The translations under genes were made by a program, and so were the position numbers. Shown here piece after piece: positions 1 to 7,054 of a DNA stretch of 33,063 nucleotides (the stretch's first letter is position 1; the number at the start of each line of letters is the position of its first letter). The notes under the pieces are model-generated. The model was not told the origin of the DNA. It saw only the letters and a program-made list of their open reading frames with translations, and made no database searches. The DNA is taken from assembly GCA_900548625.1 (NCBI GenBank), contig URLO01000019.1, positions 1-33,063 of the forward strand, given 5' to 3'. The stretch is from an uncultured Eubacteriales bacterium (GTDB lineage: Bacteria > Bacillota > Clostridia > Oscillospirales > Oscillospiraceae).

Positions 1-5
1 TCTTT

Positions 6-237
6 GAGCTTGTCAAAAAAGTCTTTTTGACAAGCTCGCAAACGCGAACCGCGTGGCTGGGTTCGCGTTTGAAAAGGCTGCGTGATGCGGCGCGCATAAT
101 ATGTGCGCGGTTTGCGCACATATTCCACACTTGCATCCCGTAGTGTGTTTTGTCCGAGGTTCACGCCCCCGGACAAAACCGATTCACACTTTATTCGCGC
201 CTGCGGGCGCGAACTCTGCGAGGTTTTTTGACAGTCT
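6..237. repeat. Multi-hairpin structured repeat, copy A
   Basis: This 232-bp module matches 28738-28968 and its first part matches 32987-33063. It is a row of inverted repeats: GAGCTTGTCAAAAA with its complement (6-37), AAACGCGAACC with GGTTCGCGTTT (about 39-70), an 11-bp stem at 98-108/114-124, TTTTGTCCG with CGGACAAAA (about 147-178), and an 8-bp stem with a TGCG loop at 194-213. The ends, AGCTTGTCAAA and TTTGACAGTCT, form an imperfect inverted repeat with 9 of 11 matches. No convincing gene lies inside. Bases 1-5 (TCTTT) match the end of the terminator that follows at 238-269, as if that terminator also preceded the copy. It could be a mobile miniature element or a structured RNA. Confidence 0.85.
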
Positions 238-271
238 GAAAGAGCCCGTGCCATCGCACAGGCTCTTTCTC
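238..271 (+). terminator. Terminator-like hairpin following repeat copy A
   Basis: GAAAGAGCC (238-246) pairs with GGCTCTTTC (261-269), and inside it GTGC pairs with GCAC around the loop CATC. It directly abuts the right end of the repeat. It probably ends a gene to the left of the window. The T-run is weak. Confidence 0.6.
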
Positions 272-306
272 ATATCAATTTTCCATTTGTTTTTTCAGGA
301 GGCGGC

Positions 307-1023
307 ATGATCGAACAGCTTTGGGGCGGACTTTGTATGCGCTGGAGCGAGGCGCAGTTCCGCTTGAGCACAGACTCCATGCTCCTCGCCGATTTTTGCC
401 GGCTCGCGCCGCAAAGCGCCGTCTGTGATCTCGGCTGCGGATGTGGGAGCCTTTCGCTGCTGCTCTGCGGAAAATACCCGCTCCTGCGCGTCACCGGCGT
501 GGAGCTTCAGCCGCAGGCCGCCGCGCTGGCGGAGGAAAACGCCGCGCAGGACGGCCTTGACGGACGCTTTTCCGTGATACGCGGCGATCTGCGCGAGCAC
601 CGCACGCTGCTTGCCCACGGCTCGTTTGATGCCGTTGTTTCCAATCCGCCGTACTACCCGGTCGGGAGCGGAAAATGCGCCGCGTCTCCGGCGCTGGCGG
701 CAGCGCGGACAGAGCTGACCTGCTCACTCGGCGAGCTCTGCACCTGCGCGGCGTGGCTGCTCAGAAGCGGCGGACGTTTTTTCCTTGTTCACAAGCCGGA
801 GCGGCTTGCCGATCTCATGGTCTCGCTTCGGGAAAACCGTCTTGAGCCGAAGCGTCTGCGTCTCGTCCGCCACCGCGCGGGCGGCCCGGTCAGTCTGGTG
901 CTGCTGGAGGCACGGCTGGATGGAAAGCCCGGCCTTGTTTTTGAGCCGGATCTGGCGCTGTTTGACGAAAACGGCGCGGAAAGCGAAGATCACAAACGTA
1001 TTTATCATCATCAGGAGGGCTGA
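307..1023 (+). CDS. tRNA1(Val) (adenine-N6)-methyltransferase family protein (TrmN6/YabB-like)
   Basis: A 238-residue class I SAM-dependent methyltransferase. The SAM motif DLGCGCG is at residues 41-47. NPPY at 113-116 is the catalytic motif of enzymes that methylate exocyclic amino groups of adenine. The opening region (WGGLCMRWSEAQFRLSTDSML) fits the TrmN6/YfiC family, which modifies A37 of tRNA1(Val). AGGAGG lies just upstream of the ATG. The stop is two bases before rsmI, so the two are co-transcribed. In Bacillus the equivalents yabB and yabC/rsmI flank yazA; here yazA is absent and the pair is adjacent. The family assignment is strong, but the exact substrate is inferred. Confidence 0.85.
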   Translation: MIEQLWGGLCMRWSEAQFRLSTDSMLLADFCRLAPQSAVCDLGCGCGSLSLLLCGKYPLLRVTGVELQPQAAALAEENAAQDGLDGRFSVIRGDLREHRTLLAHGSFDAVVSNPPYYPVGSGKCAASPALAAARTELTCSLGELCTCAAWLLRSGGRFFLVHKPERLADLMVSLRENRLEPKRLRLVRHRAGGPVSLVLLEARLDGKPGLVFEPDLALFDENGAESEDHKRIYHHQEG

Positions 1024-1025
1024 AC

Positions 1026-1856
1026 ATGGCCGGAACGCTCTATCTTGTCCCAACGCCCATCGGAAATCTCGGCGACATCTCCCCGCGGGCAAAAAAGACG
1101 CTCGCCGAGGCGGATTTCATCGCCGCCGAGGATACGCGCGTGACGCTCAAGCTGCTCAATCATCTGGAGATCAAAAAGCCGCTCGTGAGCTATTACGAGC
1201 ACAACAAGGCAGAAAGCGGCCCGCGCATCGTGGAGCGGCTGCTTGCGGGTGAGTGCTGTGCGCTCGTCACCGATGCGGGCTCCCCTGCCATCTCCGACCC
1301 CGGAGAGGATCTGGTCGCGCTGTGCGCAAAAGCAGATATCTGCGTCTGCGCCATTCCCGGCCCCTGCGCCGTTGTCACGGCGCTGAGCGTCTCGGGTCTG
1401 CCGACGGGGCGGTTCTGCTTTGAGGGCTTCCTCTCCACCAACAAAAAAAGCCGCCGCGAGCATCTGGATTCTCTCAAAGGCGAGATGCGCACGATGATCT
1501 TCTACGAAGCCCCGCACAAGCTCCAGAGCACGCTCAAGGATCTGTGCGCGGCGTTCGGAACGGAGCGGCGCATCAGTCTCTGCCGGGAACTGACCAAGCT
1601 CCATGAGCAGATCCTGCGCATGACGCTCGGCGAGGCGCTCGCGTACTACACGGAAAACGACCCGCGCGGAGAATATGTTCTCGTGCTGGAGGGCGCGCCG
1701 GAGCCTGCCGGGCAGGCGCTCACGCTGGAGGATGCCGTGGCGCTGGCGCTTCAGAGGATCGAAGGCGGCGCCTCCAAAAAGGACGCGGTGCGCGAGGTCT
1801 CGCGCGAAACGGGCTTTCCGAAAAACGCGCTCTACGAGGCGGTCTTACAGGCATAA
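1026..1856 (+). CDS. rsmI: 16S rRNA (cytidine1402-2'-O)-methyltransferase RsmI
   Basis: RsmI 2'-O-methylates C1402 of 16S rRNA in the ribosomal decoding centre, using SAM. The 276-residue length is normal. The N-terminus (LYLVPTPIGNLGDISPRA, from residue 5) and TDAGSPAISDPG at 82-93 are hallmark tetrapyrrole-methylase-fold motifs of this family. The C-terminal part (EGGASKKDAVREVSRETGFP) is the usual helical tail. AGGAGG precedes the ATG inside the end of the preceding methyltransferase gene, and the two are separated by two bases. A bidirectional terminator follows. Confidence 0.95.
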   Translation: MAGTLYLVPTPIGNLGDISPRAKKTLAEADFIAAEDTRVTLKLLNHLEIKKPLVSYYEHNKAESGPRIVERLLAGECCALVTDAGSPAISDPGEDLVALCAKADICVCAIPGPCAVVTALSVSGLPTGRFCFEGFLSTNKKSRREHLDSLKGEMRTMIFYEAPHKLQSTLKDLCAAFGTERRISLCRELTKLHEQILRMTLGEALAYYTENDPRGEYVLVLEGAPEPAGQALTLEDAVALALQRIEGGASKKDAVREVSRETGFPKNALYEAVLQA

Positions 1857-1861
1857 AATAC

Positions 1862-1895
1862 CCGCGGCAGCCGAAACGGCCGCCGCGGATTTTTT
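1862..1895 (+). terminator. Rho-independent terminator after rsmI
   Basis: CCGCGGC and GCC pair with GGC and GCCGCGG around the loop GAAAC, followed by A and six T. It overlaps the stop of the convergent WYL gene by two bases, so it may also affect that transcript. Confidence 0.85.
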
Positions 1896-2871
1896 ATTCG
1901 TACTGCTCCACCGCCGGAGCGCAGAGCTGCCGGTATTTTTCGATCACAGACTGCGGATGGAGGATCCGTGCCCGGTCTCCGAAGCCGGACATCCATCCGA
2001 AATAGATCGGCGAGACCGCGATCTCCGCCGTGAACACGAAGTGCTCCTCTCCGTCCGGAATGAGCATGACGTCCCGGCCGAAGCGGTCGATCACAACGCC
2101 CGCCAGTGAGTTGTGAAAGCGCATCCTGACCGGCTCCGTCTCCCCGGAGAACATGCCGAACACGCTTTTCCCGTACTTGGTCAGATCCAGCCGCCGGACG
2201 GAATCATCCGCCGCGCGGCGTTTTTTCGTCTTTGTGATGCGCATCATCTTGTCCACACGGTAATGCGTCAGCCCATGACGCTCGGAATGCGCGATGAGAT
2301 AGTAATTCTGATCGTCCCAGCACAGGGCATAGGGGCTGGCAGTATAGAGTCTGTCGCGGTAATGGCGTTCGCGGTCAACGCCCCAGTCGAAATACCGGAA
2401 CGTGATCTGCACGTCGCTTGCGATCGCGTCATGGATGCGGTCTACGTTGTAGTAAATGCTCTCGTTCATCGTTTTGACGCGGCCGGAGACCGTGACCTGC
2501 CGCCGGAGGCTGCCCGCATCGTAACGGCTTGCCAGCTTTTCCAGCTTCGAGATCAGCTCCACCGACTTCCGCTCCGAGAGAAAGCGCGAGGACTGCACCG
2601 CATCGACAAGGAGCTTCAGCTCCGGCAGTTCAAATTCGCGCGAAGCCAGAAAATATCCGCCGCCGCGTCCGTGCGCCGTACACACATCCATGCCGAACTC
2701 CTGAAGGCAGGCCATGTCGCTGTAAATGCTCTTGCGCTCGGCCCGGATCCCCATCTCTGCAAGCTGCTCCACAAGCTGCTGCGTTGTGATGGGATGGTTT
2801 TCATCCGTCTGCTCCTCTAGGATCTGTTTGAGATAAAGAAGCTTGAGCTTCTGCTTTTCGGATCTTGCCAC
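1894..2871 (-). CDS. WYL-domain transcriptional regulator with N-terminal HTH
   Basis: A 325-residue regulator of the YafY/PafBC type. A winged-helix DNA-binding region covers about residues 1-75, and a WYL ligand-sensing domain about 140-215 (including SPYALCWDDQNYYLIAH and YRVDKM). A C-terminal WCX-like region follows. I chose a GTG start at 2871: the Shine-Dalgarno GGGAGG lies 7 bases upstream of it but only about one base from the ATG at 2877, and the resulting MARSEKQKLKLLYL is the usual family start. The gene diverges from nfo with a palindrome between the promoters. WYL proteins often sense nucleic acids or damage, so control of nfo or of itself is plausible but unproven. Confidence 0.9.
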   Translation of the reverse strand: MARSEKQKLKLLYLKQILEEQTDENHPITTQQLVEQLAEMGIRAERKSIYSDMACLQEFGMDVCTAHGRGGGYFLASREFELPELKLLVDAVQSSRFLSERKSVELISKLEKLASRYDAGSLRRQVTVSGRVKTMNESIYYNVDRIHDAIASDVQITFRYFDWGVDRERHYRDRLYTASPYALCWDDQNYYLIAHSERHGLTHYRVDKMMRITKTKKRRAADDSVRRLDLTKYGKSVFGMFSGETEPVRMRFHNSLAGVVIDRFGRDVMLIPDGEEHFVFTAEIAVSPIYFGWMSGFGDRARILHPQSVIEKYRQLCAPAVEQYE

Positions 2872-2892
2872 TGCCATCCCTCCCTTTTGTCC

Positions 2893-2921
2893 ATTTTATC
2901 GGTCATTTGCGAAAAGTGCAA
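2893..2921 (-). promoter_or_regulatory. SigA-type promoter of the WYL regulator
   Basis: On the minus strand, TTGCAC (2916-2921), a 17-base spacer and TAAAAT (2893-2898), about 20 bases upstream of the start codon. Confidence 0.65.
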
Positions 2922-2922
2922 G

Positions 2923-2937
2923 TTAAGGAATTCTTAA
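2923..2937. promoter_or_regulatory. Palindrome between divergent WYL and nfo promoters, candidate operator
   Basis: TTAAG-GAATT-CTTAA, with perfect 5-base arms. It lies between the two -35 elements and abuts the nfo -35 box, so a bound protein could affect both promoters. The binding protein is unknown; the adjacent WYL regulator is the simplest guess. Confidence 0.4.
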
Positions 2938-2938
2938 T

Positions 2939-2967
2939 TTGAAGAACGCAGGCACCTATGCTATAAT
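2939..2967 (+). promoter_or_regulatory. SigA-type promoter of nfo with extended -10
   Basis: TTGAAG (2939-2944), a 17-base spacer and TATAAT (2962-2967), with TG one base upstream of the -10 box. It lies 27 bases from the nfo ATG. Confidence 0.7.
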
Positions 2968-2993
2968 CCTTATAAAAACAGGAGGCGTTCGCC

Positions 2994-3824
2994 ATGCTCT
3001 ATCTCGGCTGTCACCTGTCGTCATCCGGCGGCTTTGCCGCCATGTGCCGCACGGCACACTCCATTGGTGCAAACACGTTCCAGTTTTTCACGCGCAATCC
3101 GCGCGGCGGCGCAGCCAAGGCCATCGATCCCGCCGACGCGCAGACGCTCACCGACGCACAGGCGGCAGGCGCGCTCGGTCCCGTGATCGCGCATGCGCCG
3201 TACACGGTCAACCCCTGCTCGCAGACGGAAAAGACGCGCGAGTTTGCCGTTCAGACGCTTTCTGACGATCTGCGGCGGCTCGAGTACACGCCCGGAAATC
3301 TCTATAACTTCCATCCCGGCAGTCACGTCGGTCAGGGTGCGGAGACGGGCATTGCGCTGATCGCACAGGCGCTCGACCAGGCCATGTTTCCCGGTCAGCG
3401 GACGCTGGTCCTGCTGGAAACGATGTCCGGCAAGGGAACCGAGCTCGGCGGACGGTTTGAGGAGCTGCGCGAGATCATCGACCGCTGTGCCATGCCGGAG
3501 GCCGTCGGCGTCTGTCTGGACACCTGTCACGTTCACGATGCGGGGTACGACCTTGTCCACGATCTTGATGGTGTGCTGACAGAATTTGACCGCGTGGTCG
3601 GTCTTTCACGTCTCAAGGCGCTTCACCTGAACGACAGCAAAAATCCGCGCGGCTCGCACAAGGACCGGCACGAGGTCATCGGCGGCGGAGCGATCGGGCT
3701 GGAGGCACTCGTGCGCATCGCCTCGCATCCGGCGCTGCGCGGCCTTCCGATGGTGCTGGAGACGCCGAATGCGCTTCCCGGCTACGCGGCGGAGATCGCG
3801 CTGCTGCGCGAAAAGTGTAAATAA
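2994..3824 (+). CDS. nfo: Endonuclease IV (AP endonuclease)
   Basis: This zinc enzyme cleaves DNA 5' of abasic sites during base-excision repair. At 276 residues it is the normal size, a TIM barrel. All nine expected metal ligands are visible: H67, H107 (NFHPGSH), E142 (LLETMSG), D176 and H179 (CLDTCH), H211 (HLNDSK), D224 and H226 (DRH), and E256 (LETP). AGGAGG precedes the ATG, and a strong promoter with an extended -10 lies upstream. It diverges from a WYL regulator, which raises the possibility of damage-linked control. Confidence 0.95.
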   Translation: MLYLGCHLSSSGGFAAMCRTAHSIGANTFQFFTRNPRGGAAKAIDPADAQTLTDAQAAGALGPVIAHAPYTVNPCSQTEKTREFAVQTLSDDLRRLEYTPGNLYNFHPGSHVGQGAETGIALIAQALDQAMFPGQRTLVLLETMSGKGTELGGRFEELREIIDRCAMPEAVGVCLDTCHVHDAGYDLVHDLDGVLTEFDRVVGLSRLKALHLNDSKNPRGSHKDRHEVIGGGAIGLEALVRIASHPALRGLPMVLETPNALPGYAAEIALLREKCK

Positions 3825-3898
3825 ATTGTAAAGGTACAAGCCGATTTCTTGCGCTTTCTCCACGGCTGTGTTACGCTTTGTCGTGGAATTGCCGATTT

Positions 3899-3937
3899 GG
3901 CCGCCATGCGCCTTCTCCGTGCAGCGGCCGGGTTTTT
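3899..3937 (+). terminator. Probable terminator after nfo
   Basis: GGCCGC pairs with GCGGCC, with an inner TGC/GCA helix, then GGG and five T. It lies about 75 bases past the nfo stop and before the AI-2E gene. Confidence 0.55.
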
Positions 3938-3971
3938 CCGTTAGAATCAGATAATTTGCGGAGGACGTTGC

Positions 3972-5276
3972 ATGAACAAAGAGCCAAACCGTCCCTATCG
4001 GGACAAGCCGTATTTCAAATGGGGCACCACCGCGCTGGTCGTCATCATCATCAGCATCCTGCTGGTCGTGATCTTCACGGACATTCCGGGCTTTTTCAGC
4101 GTGCTGAAGGGCTTCGGCGCGATCCTTTCCCCGCTGGTCGCCGGTGTGGTGTTCGCATTCCTGCTCAATCCGCTCGTAAAATTCGTCGATACCCGGCTCT
4201 GTCCGGTGCTGGAAAAGAAAAAGCAAAAGAACCCCAAGGCACGCTACTCTCCGCAGAAGCTCAGCCGCGCCGCCGGGATCGTGTTTGCGCTGGTCATTGC
4301 AGTGCTGCTTGTCTATGCGTTCTTCTCCATGCTCCTGCCGCAGCTGTATGAAAGCGTCATGGGCATCGTAGCAAGCGCTGAGGACTATTACCGCAGCATC
4401 GAGACATGGGCCAACAAGCTCCTTCAGGACAATCCCGAGATCCAGAGCTATGTGGAGGCCGCGCTCGACGAGGTCTACAACTTCCTGCGCAACTGGGTCA
4501 GCACAAGCCTTCTGAGCGACATGCAGAAGCTCCTGTCCACGCTGACCACCTCGGTCATTGCCGTGGTCAAGAGCGTGGCAAACCTTCTCATCGGCCTGGT
4601 CGCATCGATCTACATGCTGTGGTCGAAGGATCTTTTTCAGGCGCAGGCCAAAAAGCTGATCGTCGCCGTCTTCCGTCCCTCCGCCGCCGACCATCTGTTC
4701 TATCTCGGCCGCGAGACAAACAAGATCTTCAACGGCTTTGTCATCGGCAAGATCATCGACTCCGCCATCATCGGCATTCTGTGCTACTTCGGCATGCTGA
4801 TCCTCAAGCTGCCCTATCCCATTCTGGTGGCGACGGTCATCGGCATCACGAACGTCATTCCCTTCTTCGGCCCCATCATCGGCGCGGTGCCGTGCGCATT
4901 TTTGATCCTGCTCGTAAATCCGCTCCAGTGCTTCTATTTCGTGATCTTCGTCATCTGCCTTCAGCAGCTTGACGGCAACGTCATCGGCCCGAAGATCCTC
5001 GGCAACACCATCGGCATTTCCGGCTTCTGGGTGCTGGTCTCGATCACCGTCGCGGCGGGGCTGTTCGGCTTTGCCGGTATGCTGCTCGGCGTGCCGGTGT
5101 TCGCCATCATCTATCTGCTGATCTCCGACGCGATCAATCTGTCGCTCAAAAAGAAGGGCGACACGACCAGAACAGACGCATATTACAGCATCGAAAAGGT
5201 CTCCGACCTGCAAGCGCCTGCCCAAAGCGCCGGCACACCGGAGCCGGGCGCGCAGTCGCCCTCCGCAAAACCGTAA
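3972..5276 (+). CDS. AI-2E family transporter (putative permease)
   Basis: A 434-residue membrane protein with about eight hydrophobic segments. Two lie in the first 70 residues and one near residues 95-120. A soluble stretch of about 80 residues follows (ESVMGIVASAEDYYRSIETW onward), then a cluster of helices to about residue 395. The C-terminal hallmark is seen as VIGITNVIPFFGPIIGA and QQLDGNVIGPKILG. The family includes TqsA-like exporters of autoinducer-2 and sodium/proton antiporters, so the substrate cannot be read from sequence. The C-terminal tail is polar and proline-rich. GGAGG precedes the ATG. It has its own flanking terminators, so it is probably monocistronic. Confidence 0.9.
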   Translation: MNKEPNRPYRDKPYFKWGTTALVVIIISILLVVIFTDIPGFFSVLKGFGAILSPLVAGVVFAFLLNPLVKFVDTRLCPVLEKKKQKNPKARYSPQKLSRAAGIVFALVIAVLLVYAFFSMLLPQLYESVMGIVASAEDYYRSIETWANKLLQDNPEIQSYVEAALDEVYNFLRNWVSTSLLSDMQKLLSTLTTSVIAVVKSVANLLIGLVASIYMLWSKDLFQAQAKKLIVAVFRPSAADHLFYLGRETNKIFNGFVIGKIIDSAIIGILCYFGMLILKLPYPILVATVIGITNVIPFFGPIIGAVPCAFLILLVNPLQCFYFVIFVICLQQLDGNVIGPKILGNTIGISGFWVLVSITVAAGLFGFAGMLLGVPVFAIIYLLISDAINLSLKKKGDTTRTDAYYSIEKVSDLQAPAQSAGTPEPGAQSPSAKP

Positions 5277-5281
5277 CGACC

Positions 5282-5309
5282 ATGCCCCTCACATGCCGGT
5301 GAGGGGCAT
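5282..5309 (+). terminator. Hairpin after the AI-2E transporter gene
   Basis: ATGCCCCTCAC (5282-5292) pairs with GTGAGGGGCAT (5299-5309). Only short T-runs follow, so termination may be partial and read-through into the FHA-SEDS gene is possible. Confidence 0.6.
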
Positions 5310-5347
5310 TTCGGAATTTTCTCCGCATCCGGCGGAAAGGAGCGTTT

Positions 5348-7054
5348 ATGCAAGCTTTCTTTGAAACAGTGTCTCAGGCGGGCTTTGCCGCCGTTTACAG
5401 CGACATTCTGCGGTATATTCTGCCGCTGGCGGCGCTGCTCATTCTCTGGCGCTGCGGCAGGTCGCTTCTTGCCTTCCGGCGTGAGCCGGAGGTCTGGGCG
5501 TGGCTGGCCTCCCCTTCCGGCGACCGCATTCCTGTCACGCATTGGGAAAGCCTTGTCGGGCGTGCAAAAAGCTGCGACGTGGTGCTGGACTACCCCACCA
5601 TTTCCCGCCGTCACGCCGTCCTGACGCGCTATGACGACGGAAGCTGGAGCGTGTCTGACATCGGCTCCAAGGGCGGCATCCGCGTCAACGGCGCCGACAC
5701 TGCCATGTGCGCCGTCGGCTTCGGAGACGTGATCTCGCTCGGCGGCGTCAACTTCACCCTCGTCCCCATCACAAAGGAGCAGGAGCGCATTCAGGCCTCC
5801 GTCCGCACGCGCGCCGGAAAAGAGGTCAGCCCTGCGCTGACGCTGATGTTGCTGTCGCTGTTTCAGGTGCTTGCCTGCCTTCAGCTTATGCTCCATGTCG
5901 AGCAGCTCGGGCTGGTCGCAGGCGCGTTCGGGATGCTGCTTGCGGCGCAGTGGGCGCTGTTTTTGCTGATGCGTCTTGCCCGGCGCAGCGGCTTTGACGT
6001 GGAGACGCTCGCATTTTTCCTGACCACGATGGGCATCTGCGTTGTCTCCTCGTCCAGTCCGTCCGCACTCAAGAAAGAGATGCTCGCCATTTTCGCCGGA
6101 ATCGCCGTTTTTCTGATCCTCGGCTGGTTTCTGCGCGACCTTGAGCGCGCGAAAAAGCTCCGCTATGTCGCCGCCGCGGCCGGTATCGCGCTGCTCGTGT
6201 TCAACGTCCTGTTCGGCATTGAGAAATACGGCGCAAAAAACTGGGTCGAGATCGGGCCTGTCTCCTTTCAGCCGTCGGAGCTTGTGAAGCTCTGCTTCGT
6301 CTTTGCCGGAGCGTCCACGCTCCAGCGGCTCATGACAAGGCGGAACCTTCTTTTGTACATCGTCTACTCCGCCGCCATCTGCGGCTGCCTTGCGCTCATC
6401 AACGACTTCGGCACCGCCATCATCTTCTTCGTCACGTTCCTTGTGACGGCGTTTATGCGCTCGGGTGATTTTGCGACCATCGGCCTTGCCTGCGCGGGAA
6501 CGGGCTTTGCTGGCGTGCTGGTGCTGCGCTTTAAGCCCTACGCCCTGCGCCGCTTCTCCACATGGCGGCACGTCTGGGAAAACGCGCTGACGAGCGGCTA
6601 CTCACAGACGCGCGCCATGATGTGCATTGCCTCCGGCGGTCTGTTCGGGCTCGGCGGCGGACGCGGCTGGCTCAAATACGTCGCCGCGGCAGACACCGAC
6701 CTTGTGTTCGCGTTCGTCTCGGAGGAATGGGGGCTGCTGCTCGGACTTATGATGATCGCCGCCATCGTGCTGCTGGCTGCGTTCGTGGTGCGCTCAGCGC
6801 CCGTGGAGCGAAGCAGCTTTTATTCCATCAGCGCCGTGTCCGCCGTGACCATCATGGTCGTGCAGGCGATGCTGAACGTGTTCGGCACCGTCGATCTGCT
6901 GCCGCTGACCGGCGTGACCTTCCCGTTCGTTTCCAACGGCGGCTCGAGTATGCTCTGCGTCTGGGGTCTGCTTGCCTTTATCAAGGCAGCCGATACGCGC
7001 CAGAACGCCAGCTTCTCTGTCCGGCTGCCGTCCCAGAAGGAGGTTGACGCATGA
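5348..7054 (+). CDS. FHA-domain SEDS peptidoglycan polymerase (FtsW/RodA/SpoVE family)
   Basis: A 568-residue fusion. A membrane segment (about residues 22-36) is followed by a cytoplasmic FHA phosphothreonine-binding domain at about 48-142, with GR at 71-72, SRRH at 86-89 and DIGSKGGIRVNG at 104-115. A SEDS glycosyltransferase core of about ten helices covers 160-550. SEDS hallmarks are KNWVEIGPVSFQPSE (297-311), NDFGTA (352-357), DTDLVFAFVSEEWG (449-462) and SNGGSSM (529-535). SEDS enzymes polymerise lipid II into glycan strands with a partner class B PBP, and that partner is the next gene, overlapping by four bases (ATGA). The FHA domain suggests control by a Ser/Thr kinase of the PrkC/PknB type. 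AAAGGAG precedes the ATG. Whether it serves division, elongation or sporulation is not clear. Confidence 0.93.
   Translation: MQAFFETVSQAGFAAVYSDILRYILPLAALLILWRCGRSLLAFRREPEVWAWLASPSGDRIPVTHWESLVGRAKSCDVVLDYPTISRRHAVLTRYDDGSWSVSDIGSKGGIRVNGADTAMCAVGFGDVISLGGVNFTLVPITKEQERIQASVRTRAGKEVSPALTLMLLSLFQVLACLQLMLHVEQLGLVAGAFGMLLAAQWALFLLMRLARRSGFDVETLAFFLTTMGICVVSSSSPSALKKEMLAIFAGIAVFLILGWFLRDLERAKKLRYVAAAAGIALLVFNVLFGIEKYGAKNWVEIGPVSFQPSELVKLCFVFAGASTLQRLMTRRNLLLYIVYSAAICGCLALINDFGTAIIFFVTFLVTAFMRSGDFATIGLACAGTGFAGVLVLRFKPYALRRFSTWRHVWENALTSGYSQTRAMMCIASGGLFGLGGGRGWLKYVAAADTDLVFAFVSEEWGLLLGLMMIAAIVLLAAFVVRSAPVERSSFYSISAVSAVTIMVVQAMLNVFGTVDLLPLTGVTFPFVSNGGSSMLCVWGLLAFIKAADTRQNASFSVRLPSQKEVDA

Noticed and set aside
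101..310. A 69-residue frame inside repeat copy A, with a similar peptide readable in copy B
   Set aside because: The start ATG is TTG in copy B, no ribosome site is present, and the differences between copies keep the stem pairing. The shared frame only reflects gap-free alignment of a structured repeat.
3606..5225. A 539-residue open frame on the minus strand
   Set aside because: Antisense to the AI-2E transporter gene. Its product is a low-complexity, Asp/His/Gln-rich string with no recognisable domain.
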